A stretch of 32,812 bases of DNA from an uncultured bacterium (GTDB lineage Bacteria; Krumholzibacteriota; Krumholzibacteriia; LZORAL124-64-63): positions 1 to 32,812 of the forward strand of contig CAIOLW010000131.1 in the NCBI GenBank assembly GCA_903859215.1, read 5' to 3'. Positions 19,189 to 26,840 of the stretch are shown piece after piece (positions within the stretch are counted from its first letter, which is position 1; the number at the start of each line of letters is the position of its first letter). A program made the translations under genes and the position numbers. Below the pieces are notes generated by a model that made no database searches, was not told the DNA's origin, and saw nothing but the letters and a program-made list of their open reading frames with translations.

Positions 19189-19902
19189 ATGCGCCGAATC
19201 CACGCCGTGCACCGTAGTCGCGTCCCGTTCCGCGTGACCGTCCTGGCGATCCTGTTGCTCTTCGGCGGGGTCGCCTCGGCCTCGACCTGGCTGGTGCCTG
19301 CCGGCGGCGAGACCTGGGTCGCCGGCAGCTCGCATACCGTGGCGTGGAGCGGCACCGGCACCTCGGCCATCGTGACGTACCACCCGCTGCCGCTGTCGAT
19401 GACGGGTTACGTCGTGGCCGCCTACTTCCCGAACACCGGCTATGTGACCTTCAACATCCCGGCGAGCACGCCGCCCGGCCAGTACGTGATGAACGTCGGC
19501 TACCAGACGGGCGACCTGCCGGTGTACAGCCAGCCGTTCACGATCGTGGCGCCGCCCGAATGCCTGAGCGGGTGCAACCTGGTCTCGGCGAGCATGCCGC
19601 CGTCCTCGCCCTGGACCGGCATCCCGCCCACGGGCGCGTGCGGCTACAACGTCTTCACGGCCACCTCGGCGGCCGAGGCGTACATCCAGTCGGCACTCTC
19701 TGCGCAGTGTTTCAGCGGCTACACGCTGGACCCCGGCAGCGTCCACATCGACGTCACGCTGCTGCCGTCGGGCATCGGCACGTGCCTGTCCGGCTTCACC
19801 GGGACGTTCGTGGCCGAGGCCACGGGCTTCGGGTGCTGCTGTCCCGATGCGGTGCCGTCCGAGTCGCAGAGTTGGGGCGGCGTGAAGGCCCGGTACCGCT
19901 AG
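19189..19902 (+). CDS. Secreted Cys-rich protein with Kre9/KNH-like N-terminal domain
   Basis: The 237-residue product has a basic N-terminus and a signal peptide ending near residue 31. Residues 33-123 (WLVPAGGETWVAGSSHTVAW, ending in QPFTIVAP) resemble the Ser-Thr-rich Kre9/KNH-like beta-sandwich found in secreted bacterial proteins. The remaining part has eight cysteines, including a CCC cluster, so disulfides or metal binding are possible. The last residues, ESQSWGGVKARYR, closely match the tail of the next protein. AAGGA lies before the ATG. It is preceded by the speA terminator and an AT-rich promoter with a Fur-like site. It may be cell-surface or secreted; the function is unknown. Confidence 0.8.
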   Translation: MRRIHAVHRSRVPFRVTVLAILLLFGGVASASTWLVPAGGETWVAGSSHTVAWSGTGTSAIVTYHPLPLSMTGYVVAAYFPNTGYVTFNIPASTPPGQYVMNVGYQTGDLPVYSQPFTIVAPPECLSGCNLVSASMPPSSPWTGIPPTGACGYNVFTATSAAEAYIQSALSAQCFSGYTLDPGSVHIDVTLLPSGIGTCLSGFTGTFVAEATGFGCCCPDAVPSESQSWGGVKARYR

Positions 19903-19999
19903 GCGGCAATGCCGCGTTGGTTGTCATCGCCGCGCTTGCCCCGGGTGTCGCCAGTTCCGGCGACCCGGATCGCGGCGGGAATCAAGGACAGGTTCGGAT

Positions 20000-20659
20000 A
20001 TGCAATCTCGTGAACGTGATAGCCGCAGCCTGCGGGTCGCCGCCTTCGGAATCCTGGCGCTCGTGCTGGCGGCGGCTCCCGCTGCCTTCGCCCAGACCTG
20101 GACCGAAACCGGTGACGCCGGCGACCTGGTGGGCACCGCCCAGTCCACGATCGGCACCGGCGCCCTGATGAACATCGCCGGCGTCCTGTCGGGGCACGGC
20201 GACGTCGACGTGTATTGCGTCCACCTGACCTCCGTGCCGCCGGCGGGACTGCCGCTGGTCTCGGTCGCCTGCGCGGCACATGCCGATCCCACACCGTACC
20301 TGTTCGATGCCGCCGGCATGGGCATCAACACGAACATGACGTGCGCCGGGGGCCTGAAGCAGGCGGTGGCCCCGTACTACTCGCTGGCGCCGGGGCTGTA
20401 CTACGTCGCCATCGCCGCCGGCGACTGGCTGCCGCAGTCCGCGGGCGGGAGCATCTGGCAGATGCTGTACTCGGGCCCGATGGCGCCCAATGGCCCGGGC
20501 GCCGGCAGCCCGCTGACGGGCTGGGTGGGACCGTCGTCGGTCACGGCGCCGGCCGCGTACACGCTCATCCTGAACCAGAATTTCACGGGCTACTGCGACG
20601 CCGCGACGCCGATCGAGAACTCGTCGTGGGGCTCGCTGAAGGCGCGCTTCGGGAACTGA
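20000..20659 (+). CDS. Secreted PPC-like domain protein
   Basis: The 219-residue product has a signal peptide ending in AAFA before QTWTETGDAGD. Residues about 36-190 follow the pattern of a bacterial pre-peptidase C-terminal-like (PPC) beta-sandwich: ETGDAGDLVGTAQ, then LSGHGDVDVYCVHL and SLAPGLYYVAIAAGDW. This domain occurs in secreted enzymes and stand-alone surface proteins; no catalytic domain is seen. The tail, ENSSWGSLKARFGN, repeats the C-terminal motif of the preceding protein although the bodies are unrelated. It starts 97 bp after the previous stop, in the same direction. The two are likely exported together and share a fate set by the tail (inference). Confidence 0.78.
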   Translation: MQSRERDSRSLRVAAFGILALVLAAAPAAFAQTWTETGDAGDLVGTAQSTIGTGALMNIAGVLSGHGDVDVYCVHLTSVPPAGLPLVSVACAAHADPTPYLFDAAGMGINTNMTCAGGLKQAVAPYYSLAPGLYYVAIAAGDWLPQSAGGSIWQMLYSGPMAPNGPGAGSPLTGWVGPSSVTAPAAYTLILNQNFTGYCDAATPIENSSWGSLKARFGN

Positions 20660-20687
20660 CACCCCTATGGCCGGGGGATGATGGGAA

Positions 20688-20718
20688 GCGGCGGGCGACA
20701 CGGGTCGCCCGCCGCCTT
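20688..20718. terminator. Hairpin between convergent genes, possible bidirectional terminator
   Basis: A perfect 12-bp stem (GCGGCGGGCGAC / GTCGCCCGCCGC) with a 4-nt loop lies between the convergent genes ending at 20659 and 20735. It is followed by CTTC on the plus strand and TTCCC on the minus strand, so the T tracts are weak. Confidence 0.5.
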
Positions 20719-20734
20719 CATGCCCGGCTGCAGG

Positions 20735-21262
20735 TCAAAGCGCTCGGCGAAGGGCGAGCAGCAGGTCGCGGACGCCGGCTTCGGTGTAGGGATCATCCGG
20801 CGCGGGAGGGCGGCCCGGCGCCTCGAAGCGCGGACGCTCGTCATAGTCACGGCCCCAGCGGGCGTCCGTCTCGCGCACGAGCTCGGCCAGGAGCAGCGGT
20901 TCGGCGAGCAGTTTGTCCGCCAGCTCGGCCAGGGCCCCGGCCGGGCGCTCGCGATGACGGGCCAGCAGCGCCGGTTCGTCGGCGAGCCGCGCCAGCAGGG
21001 TCCGCGCCAGCGAACCTTCGCCATCGGCCAGGTGCGTTTCCAGCAGCCTGCCCGCCTCCAGCAGGGCCTGCTGCGCCGCCGGCACCGGAGAGGCGCCCCT
21101 GAGCGCGCCGGCGCCCGCGCGGCCGACCACGGCGGCCGGGTCGAACCCGTGGCGCAAAAGGCTCTCGCGCTCGACGGTCGCGTCGTCGGGCCCCGCGGGG
21201 GCTGCGGCGCCCGCCTTGATGTTTGCGGGAGCCTTGCCCGGCTCTTGATTGCGCTGGCTCAT
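20735..21262 (-). CDS. Hypothetical Ala/Leu-rich protein
   Basis: From the ATG at 21262 the product has 175 residues: a polar Gln/Lys/Ala/Pro N-terminus, then largely helical Ala/Leu/Arg-rich sequence. It has no signal peptide or membrane segment, and I recognise no family. The frame is open up to 21397, but a promoter-like sequence (TTGTCT, 18 bp, TATCAT) at 21269-21298 sits just before this ATG, which argues for 21262. No clear Shine-Dalgarno precedes it, and the mRNA may be leaderless. It is divergent from the S9 peptidase gene. It is likely a real gene, because its codon pattern is consistent and it is bounded by plausible signals. Confidence 0.6.
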   Translation of the reverse strand: MSQRNQEPGKAPANIKAGAAAPAGPDDATVERESLLRHGFDPAAVVGRAGAGALRGASPVPAAQQALLEAGRLLETHLADGEGSLARTLLARLADEPALLARHRERPAGALAELADKLLAEPLLLAELVRETDARWGRDYDERPRFEAPGRPPAPDDPYTEAGVRDLLLALRRAL

Positions 21263-21268
21263 CCGGCG

Positions 21269-21298
21269 ATGATACACGCCTTCCGGGCGGGAAGACAA
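21269..21298 (-). promoter_or_regulatory. Probable promoter for a leaderless transcript (hypothetical gene)
   Basis: On the minus strand, TTGTCT (21293-21298), an 18-bp spacer and TATCAT (21269-21274) are followed after 6 nt by the ATG at 21262. Transcription would begin at or next to the start codon. Confidence 0.45.
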
Positions 21299-21367
21299 GC
21301 GGCTGCCGCCGGCCGGGCCCGCCCCACACCAGCGCGACGCCCACGCGCTCCCGGGAAAGGACCTTCG

Positions 21368-23506
21368 ATGTCCAAGCGTGCGCTGGTACTCCTGCAAGTC
21401 CTCATGTCAGTCTTCCTGCTCACGATGTCCGCGCTCCCGATTGCCGCCCAGGTCCCGACCCCGCCGGTCGCGCGCATCGTGCCGCACGACCTGGTCGCCC
21501 ACGGCCAGACCCGCGTCGACAACTACTACTGGCTGCGCGATCGCGACGACCCCGCCGTGCTGGACTACCTGAAGGCCGAGAACGCCTATACCGAGGCGAT
21601 GCTGGCCGGGTCGGCTGCGCTGCGCGACACGCTGCTGGCCGAGATGAAGGGGCGCGTGAAGAAGGACGACTCGTCGGTGCCGTACGCGCTGAACGGCTGG
21701 AGTTACTACCAGCGCTTCGTCGAGGGCGGCGAGTACGCGCTGTGGTGCCGGCGCGCGCTCGGCGCTGCCGGCGCGCCCGACGGCCCCGAGCAGGTCATGT
21801 TCGACGGGAACGCGATGGCGCAGGGGCTGGGCTACTTCTCGCTGCGCGTCGCCGAGGTGAGCCCGGACAGCCGGCTGGCCGTGTTCGCCGTCGATACGAC
21901 CGGGCGGCGCTTCTACACGCTGCGCGTGAAGGACCTGGGCACCGGCCGGGTGCTGGACGACGTGATCCCCGACGTGACCGGCAGCGCCGCCTGGGCCCTG
22001 GACAACGCCACGTTCTTCTATGCGAAGCAGGACCCCGGCACGTTGCGCTCGTGGCAGGTGTGGCGCCACGCGCTGGGCACGCCGGTGGCGCAGGACGCGT
22101 TGGTCTACCAGGAGGACGACGAGACCTTCGAATGCGACGTGTCGCGCTCGAAGTCCGACCGCTACCTGCTGATCGAGAGTTCGCAGACCCTCAGCAGCGA
22201 GTGGCATCTGCTGGAGGCGGACAACCCGACCGGCGCCTTCCGCGTTTTCCAGCCGCGCGAGCGCGACCTCGAGTACAGCCTGGACCAGCAGGGCGACCGC
22301 TTCGTGATCCTGACGAACCTGGGCGCCCGCAACTTCCGCCTGATGGAGTGCCCGCTCGACCGTACGGGACGCGAAAACTGGAAGGATATCGTGCCGGCGC
22401 GCGACGACGTGCTGCTCGAGGGCTTCGACGTCTTCACGAACTGGCTGCTCGTCGTCGAGCGCTACGACGGCCTGACGCATCTGCGCGTGCTCCCGCGGGA
22501 CGGCGGCGAGGGTCACACCCTGGCCTTCGCCGATCCCACGTGGTCGGTCAGCGACGAGATCAACCCGGTGATGGACACCGACGTGCTGCGCTACGCGTAC
22601 ACGTCGCCGACGACACCGCGCTCTGTCTATGCCTTCGACATGCGCACGCATGCGGAGACGCTGCTCAAGCGTCAGGAGGTCATCGGCGGCTTCGACCCCG
22701 CGAACTACGAGGCCGAGTACCTGCACATCACGGCCCGCGACGGGACGCCGGTGCCCGTCTCGCTGGTGCACCGCAAAGGCCTGCCGCGCAATGGCAAGGC
22801 GCCGCTGCTGCTGTACGGCTACGGTTCGTACGGCCTCAGCACCGACGCGCGCTTCAACGGCAACGCCCTGTCGCTGCTCGATCGCGGCTTCGTGTACGCC
22901 ATTGCCCACGTGCGGGGCGGCCAGGAGATGGGGCGCGGGTGGTACGAGGACGGCAAGCTGCTGAAGAAGATGAACACGTTCACCGACTTCATCGACTGCG
23001 GCCGCGGGCTGGTGGCGCAGGGCTACACGTCGCCGGACCGGCTCTTCGCGCAGGGCGGCTCGGCCGGCGGCCTGCTGATGGGGGCGGTCGTGAACCTGGC
23101 GCCCGACCTGTGGCGCGGGGTCATCGCCCAGGTGCCTTTCGTCGACGTCGTGACGACGATGCTGGACGCCTCGATCCCGCTGACCACGGGCGAGTACGAC
23201 GAGTGGGGCAACCCGAACGACAAGGCGTACTACGACGCCATGCTGTCCTATTCGCCCTACGACCACGTGGCGCCGGCGGCTTATCCCGCGCTGCTGGTCA
23301 CGACCGGGCTGCACGACAGCCAGGTGCAGTACTGGGAGCCGGCCAAGTGGGTGGCGAAGCTGCGCGCGATGAAGACCGACCGCAACCCGCTGCTGCTGCG
23401 CATCAACATGGACGCCGGGCACGGCGGCCGCTCGGGCCGGTTCCGCGCGCTGGAGGAGACGGCGGTCGTCTACGGGTTCATGCTGGGGTTGGTGCCGGCG
23501 AAGTAG
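21368..23506 (+). CDS. Secreted S9A peptidase, oligopeptidase B-like
   Basis: The 712-residue product has a signal peptide (to about residue 29, IAAQ), so it is periplasmic or secreted. It has the POP layout: an N-terminal beta-propeller (about 70-420) and a C-terminal alpha/beta-hydrolase domain. Catalytic residues are Ser565 (GGSAGG), Asp650 (GLHDSQV) and His685 (AGHGG). The 85- and 35-residue spacings equal those of E. coli oligopeptidase B as I recall them (S532, D617, H652). LTTGEYDEWGNPN keeps acidic residues (Glu609, Asp611) at positions linked to cleavage after Arg/Lys in that family. AAGGA lies 6 nt before the ATG. Its 3' end overlaps the convergent methyltransferase by 29 bp. Confidence 0.94.
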   Translation: MSKRALVLLQVLMSVFLLTMSALPIAAQVPTPPVARIVPHDLVAHGQTRVDNYYWLRDRDDPAVLDYLKAENAYTEAMLAGSAALRDTLLAEMKGRVKKDDSSVPYALNGWSYYQRFVEGGEYALWCRRALGAAGAPDGPEQVMFDGNAMAQGLGYFSLRVAEVSPDSRLAVFAVDTTGRRFYTLRVKDLGTGRVLDDVIPDVTGSAAWALDNATFFYAKQDPGTLRSWQVWRHALGTPVAQDALVYQEDDETFECDVSRSKSDRYLLIESSQTLSSEWHLLEADNPTGAFRVFQPRERDLEYSLDQQGDRFVILTNLGARNFRLMECPLDRTGRENWKDIVPARDDVLLEGFDVFTNWLLVVERYDGLTHLRVLPRDGGEGHTLAFADPTWSVSDEINPVMDTDVLRYAYTSPTTPRSVYAFDMRTHAETLLKRQEVIGGFDPANYEAEYLHITARDGTPVPVSLVHRKGLPRNGKAPLLLYGYGSYGLSTDARFNGNALSLLDRGFVYAIAHVRGGQEMGRGWYEDGKLLKKMNTFTDFIDCGRGLVAQGYTSPDRLFAQGGSAGGLLMGAVVNLAPDLWRGVIAQVPFVDVVTTMLDASIPLTTGEYDEWGNPNDKAYYDAMLSYSPYDHVAPAAYPALLVTTGLHDSQVQYWEPAKWVAKLRAMKTDRNPLLLRINMDAGHGGRSGRFRALEETAVVYGFMLGLVPAK

Positions 23507-24182
23507 GCGCGCCCGGTTCGATGCGGCACAGCACCTGCGCCGGCCACCGGCCCTGCCACATCACGCGACCCAGGAAGACGGCGTCGGCGCGCCAACCCTG
23601 CCGGTAGTTGCGCAGGGCGCGCGTCTCGTGGCCGGTGAACTCGTCGAAGACCGCCACGTAGGGTCGGCGCAGGCGGTCGACGAGCGCCAGCGCGAACAGG
23701 GTCGAGGCGTAGAGGTCGGCGTCGTAGTGGACCAGCAGCGGCTGGTCGCCCGTGCCGCGCAGCGCCTCAAGCAGCGCGGGGGCCGTGTCCTGGAACAGGC
23801 CGGGCAGGAACGTGACGCGCGCATCGTCCAGTTGCGGCGCCCGTCCCTGCGTGCCGAACGTGCCGGCGGGCATCGCCCCCCATGCCTCGGGCAGGCCGGT
23901 GAAGGTGTCCAGGCCTAGGAACCGCGCCCCGGGGTGCGTCAGGCGCTGCGCGAACCAGCGCAGCGAAACGCCCTCGTGGACGCCGAACTCGACGACCGTG
24001 ACCGGAAGGTCGGGGCCGCCGAGCCGGCGCAGGGCTTCTTCCCACAGCGCCTCGCGCGCGGGGAACAGCGGCGCCCGGTCCAGGTCGCCGAACTGGCGGC
24101 GCAGCATGGCGTAGGCGAGCGCGCGCTCGAGAGCGTCGTCGGGCAGGCGGGCCAGCAGGGATTTCAGCGCGTTCCTCATCAT
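23478..24182 (-). CDS. TylF/MycF-like class I methyltransferase
   Basis: The 234-residue product has a SAM-binding segment VVEFGVHEGVSLRWFAQ (64-79) and FLGLDTFTGLPEAW (88-101). The VHYDADLYAST motif (151-161) and VFDEFTGHETRAL (178-190) follow. This pattern is shared with TylF/MycF-type O-methyltransferases and relatives acting on sugars. Several of the Asp residues could bind a divalent metal. The substrate is unknown. Two adjacent ATGs (24182, 24179) follow AAGGA; either may be used. It lies 24 nt downstream of a second methyltransferase gene, so the two are probably one unit. The C-terminal codons overlap the 3' end of the S9 peptidase gene. Confidence 0.82.
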   Translation of the reverse strand: MMRNALKSLLARLPDDALERALAYAMLRRQFGDLDRAPLFPAREALWEEALRRLGGPDLPVTVVEFGVHEGVSLRWFAQRLTHPGARFLGLDTFTGLPEAWGAMPAGTFGTQGRAPQLDDARVTFLPGLFQDTAPALLEALRGTGDQPLLVHYDADLYASTLFALALVDRLRRPYVAVFDEFTGHETRALRNYRQGWRADAVFLGRVMWQGRWPAQVLCRIEPGAPTSPAPTPA

Positions 24183-24206
24183 CCGTCCTTGGGCTGTGCC
24201 GGTCGC

Positions 24207-25094
24207 CTACGCCCTGCGCCCCACCAGCACCGGGAACTCGAACTGCTCGTCCACGCCCGTGATCGGCGGGTGCTCCTGCACGTCGACGATTCCCGCCTCG
24301 CCCAGGGCGGCGACGAGGTCGACGTCCGGCCAAGCCTGGTGGCACTGCGCGTAGCGGCTGACCTCGCCGGTCTCGACGTCGACGATCCAGTGCACGTGGA
24401 TCTCCGCCTGCGTGTCCTCGTCCCAGGCGAACTCCTCGAGCCACAGGTGCGGGCGGCCGCTGAACGGCGAGCTGTCGACGGCCGACCAGGTGGCGGCGTC
24501 CTCCTGCACGAACAGGTCCCACGGCTGGTACTCGAGCACGAACAGGCCGCCCGGGCGCAGCAACGCCGACAACCGCGTCAGGAAGGCGCGCGCCTGCGCG
24601 GGGCGGAACGAGTGGAACTCGCCGAACCAGAACGTGGCTGCGTCGAACGGCGCGCCGCTCTGCGCCGCGAAATCATCGGGCAGCGCGGTCAGGTCGGCCT
24701 CCAGGAAGGTGACGTCGAGCCGGTTGGCCTCGGCGTGCCCGCGCGCCCAGCGCAGGGGCTCGGGCGCCACGTCGAAGCCGCAGCCGCCGTGCCCGCGCGC
24801 CGCCAGTTCGTGCCCGTAGAGGCCCGGCCCGCAGCCGACGTCCAGCACGCGCCAGGGGCCGGGGGCGCCGGACCGTTCGCGAAGCTGGTCCACGAGCCAG
24901 TCGACGTGGGCGCGGATCACGTCCGGCGACCGGCTCGCCATGTGGGTCGCCGGGTCCAGGTGGACGTCCAGCATGCGGCGGCTGAACCCCGGTTCGGCCC
25001 AGGGCAGCTGGGCGCCGTCCTGCCACGGGGCGGGCGGGCGCGGGGCCTCCAGGATCCGGCGGAGGGCGCCCGGGAACGACGAAGTGTCACTCAC
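24207..25094 (-). CDS. Class I SAM-dependent methyltransferase
   Basis: From the GTG at 25094 the product has 295 residues, with motif I VLDVGCGPG at 83-91. The following acidic motif is GCGFDVAPEPL, and motif IV-like FDAATFWFGEF and the LRPGGLFVLEYQP segment come later. These define a seven-beta-strand methyltransferase of the Methyltransf_25/11 type. The C-terminal beta-rich part (EEFAWDEDTQAEIHVHWIVD) may be a substrate-binding region. The open frame extends to 25172, but that would run into the DnaA-box region upstream of dnaB. No strong Shine-Dalgarno marks the GTG, so the start is uncertain. It is divergent from dnaB. The substrate is unknown. Confidence 0.85.
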   Translation of the reverse strand: MSDTSSFPGALRRILEAPRPPAPWQDGAQLPWAEPGFSRRMLDVHLDPATHMASRSPDVIRAHVDWLVDQLRERSGAPGPWRVLDVGCGPGLYGHELAARGHGGCGFDVAPEPLRWARGHAEANRLDVTFLEADLTALPDDFAAQSGAPFDAATFWFGEFHSFRPAQARAFLTRLSALLRPGGLFVLEYQPWDLFVQEDAATWSAVDSSPFSGRPHLWLEEFAWDEDTQAEIHVHWIVDVETGEVSRYAQCHQAWPDVDLVAALGEAGIVDVQEHPPITGVDEQFEFPVLVGRRA

Positions 25095-25130
25095 GATGGT
25101 CGGCTTTCGGTGCGGGGTTTTCCCCGGGGT

Positions 25131-25139
25131 TGTGGATAA
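25131..25139 (-). promoter_or_regulatory. Perfect DnaA box
   Basis: The minus strand reads TTATCCACA, the exact E. coli DnaA-box consensus. It lies upstream of the methyltransferase start and about 50 bp before a series of related 9-mers on the plus strand. Confidence 0.65.
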
Positions 25140-25184
25140 CCCGAAAGGCGGGCCGCGACCCGTTGGCTGCACCCGGTGGACCGA

Positions 25185-25290
25185 TTATCCCCGTTTCGCG
25201 CGCATTCATCCACCGCGAAGGCACTCTTGTCCGCAGGTTGTCCACCGGGGGAGGCAACCTGTCCCCGGGGTTTTCCGCAACCTGTCCCCG
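25185..25290 (+). repeat. Phased array of seven DnaA-box-like 9-mers
   Basis: Related 9-mers start at 25185 (TTATCCCCG), 25206 (TCATCCACC), 25227 (TTGTCCGCA), 25238 (TTGTCCACC), 25259 (CTGTCCCCG), 25271 (TTTTCCGCA) and 25282 (CTGTCCCCG). All are in the same orientation. Start-to-start intervals are 21, 21, 11, 21, 12 and 11 bp, close to whole turns of DNA. Five of the seven differ from TTATCCACA at two positions; the CTGTCCCCG copies are weaker. Confidence 0.5.
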
Positions 25291-25292
25291 GG
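25254..25292 (+). repeat. 16-bp direct repeat within the array
   Basis: GCAACCTGTCCCCGGG occurs at 25254-25269 and again at 25277-25292, a 23-bp period, just upstream of the dnaB promoter. Confidence 0.75.
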
Positions 25293-25319
25293 ATTGTGCG
25301 CCGCCCCGCCGGTCCGCTT

Positions 25320-25348
25320 TTGGGGCCGGGCGGGCCGCATGGTAATAT
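25320..25348 (+). promoter_or_regulatory. Probable promoter for dnaB
   Basis: A weak -35 element TTGGGG (25320-25325), a 17-bp spacer and an extended -10 element TGgTAATAT (hexamer 25343-25348) lie about 44 bp before the dnaB start. The DnaA-box-like array ends about 30 bp upstream of it. Confidence 0.5.
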
Positions 25349-25392
25349 GGCCGGGTTACGAGCCTTCCTTAACCGTCCGGGGATGCCCATCC

Positions 25393-26832
25393 ATGGAAAT
25401 GAAGCCCGATCGCGCCGCGGGGGCCACGTCCCCGTCGCGCACCTCCTTCGGCTACGACCGCCTGCCGGGAGACCGCCGCCCGCCCTTCAGCGAAGAGGCG
25501 GAGCAGGCCATCCTCGGCGCCGCGATGATCGACAAGGAATCGATCGGACTCGCGCGCGAGCGCATCACGCACGACGACTTCTACCGCCTCGAGCACCAGC
25601 TCATCTTCCGCGCGATGTGCACCCTGTACGAGAGGGACCAGGCGGTCGACGCCGTCACCGTCGCCGACATGCTCGAGAAGTCGGCCGAGGCCTACCTCGA
25701 CAAGATGCAACTGAAGGCGCTGCAGGGGCGCAGCCTGCTGGACCTGGTCGGCGGGATGGATTTCCTGATCGACCTCGGCGGCATGATGGGCACCTCGGCC
25801 AACGTCTCGTACCACGCGGGCATCGTCCGCGAGAAGTCGATCCTCCGGAAGCTGATCAGCGTCTCGGGCACCATCGCCGCCGAGGCCTACGAGGGGGCCA
25901 ATGACGCGGCCGCCATCCTCGACAGCGCCCAGGCGCGCATCTACGACGTCAGCAACGAGACGCGGACCGGTGGGTTCGAGGCGGTCGAGGAGATCGTCCC
26001 GAGCACGTTCAAGTCGATCGAGGAGGCGTTCCAGAGCGGCGACGACGTGACCGGCCTGCGCACCGGCTTCAAGGAACTGGACCGGCGCACCGGCGGCCTG
26101 CAGAAGGGCGACCTGATCATCATCGCGGCGCGCCCGTCGATGGGCAAGACCTCGCTGGCGCTGAACCTGGCCTACCACGTGGCCGTGCACGAGAAGAAGC
26201 CGGTGGGCGTGTTCTCGCTGGAAATGTCGCGTGAGCAGCTGGTCATGCGCATGCTGGGCAGCAGCGGCTCGTTCAACCTGCACAACCTGCGGCGCGGCAA
26301 GCTGCGCAACGACGACTGGCCGCGCCTGACGCAGGCCTGCGACCAGCTGTCGCGGGCGCCGATCTACATCGACGACAACAGCGGCATCTCGGTGCTGGAG
26401 ATGAAGGCGAAGGCCCGGCGCCTGCAGCAGCAGCACGGGCTGGGGCTGGTCGTCATTGACTACCTGCAGCTGATGAGCGGCAGCGGCCGCATCGAGAACC
26501 GGCAGCAGGAGATCTCGCAGATCAGCCGCAACCTGAAGGGCCTGGCCAAGGACCTCGGGGTGCCCGTGGTCGCGCTCAGCCAGCTCTCGCGCGGCGTCGA
26601 GGCGCGCGGCGACCACAAGCCGATGCTGAGCGACCTGCGCGAATCGGGCGCCATCGAGCAGGACGCCGACGTCGTCATGTTCATCTACCGCGAGGAAGTC
26701 TACAAGCCGGAGGACGAGTCGGTGCACAACCTGGCGACCGTCATCATCGGCAAGCAGCGCAACGGCCCGATCGGGCAGTTCGACCTGCACTTCCACAAGG
26801 AATTCACGCGCTTTTCCGACCTGGCGCACTGA
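25393..26832 (+). CDS. dnaB: Replicative DNA helicase DnaB
   Basis: The 479-residue product has the DnaB N-terminal domain (PPFSEEAEQAILGAAMIDKE, about residues 30-135), a linker and the RecA-like C-terminal domain. The Walker A motif is ARPSMGKTS (246-254). GVFSLEMSREQL, VVIDYLQLMSGSGR (Walker B), ALSQLSRGVEARGDHKPMLSDLRESGAIEQDADVV and GKQRNGPIG follow. It unwinds the parental duplex at the replication fork as a hexamer. Length matches E. coli DnaB (471). ATG at 25393 or 25399 could be the start. The usual neighbours rplI/rpsR are absent. Confidence 0.97.
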   Translation: MEMKPDRAAGATSPSRTSFGYDRLPGDRRPPFSEEAEQAILGAAMIDKESIGLARERITHDDFYRLEHQLIFRAMCTLYERDQAVDAVTVADMLEKSAEAYLDKMQLKALQGRSLLDLVGGMDFLIDLGGMMGTSANVSYHAGIVREKSILRKLISVSGTIAAEAYEGANDAAAILDSAQARIYDVSNETRTGGFEAVEEIVPSTFKSIEEAFQSGDDVTGLRTGFKELDRRTGGLQKGDLIIIAARPSMGKTSLALNLAYHVAVHEKKPVGVFSLEMSREQLVMRMLGSSGSFNLHNLRRGKLRNDDWPRLTQACDQLSRAPIYIDDNSGISVLEMKAKARRLQQQHGLGLVVIDYLQLMSGSGRIENRQQEISQISRNLKGLAKDLGVPVVALSQLSRGVEARGDHKPMLSDLRESGAIEQDADVVMFIYREEVYKPEDESVHNLATVIIGKQRNGPIGQFDLHFHKEFTRFSDLAH

Positions 26833-26840
26833 GGCGGCGC

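Noticed and set aside
20678-21367. 230-codon N-terminal extension of the S9 peptidase frame
   Set aside because: A signal peptide begins at the 21368 ATG, which has its own ribosome-binding site. The upstream part lies opposite the hypothetical gene.
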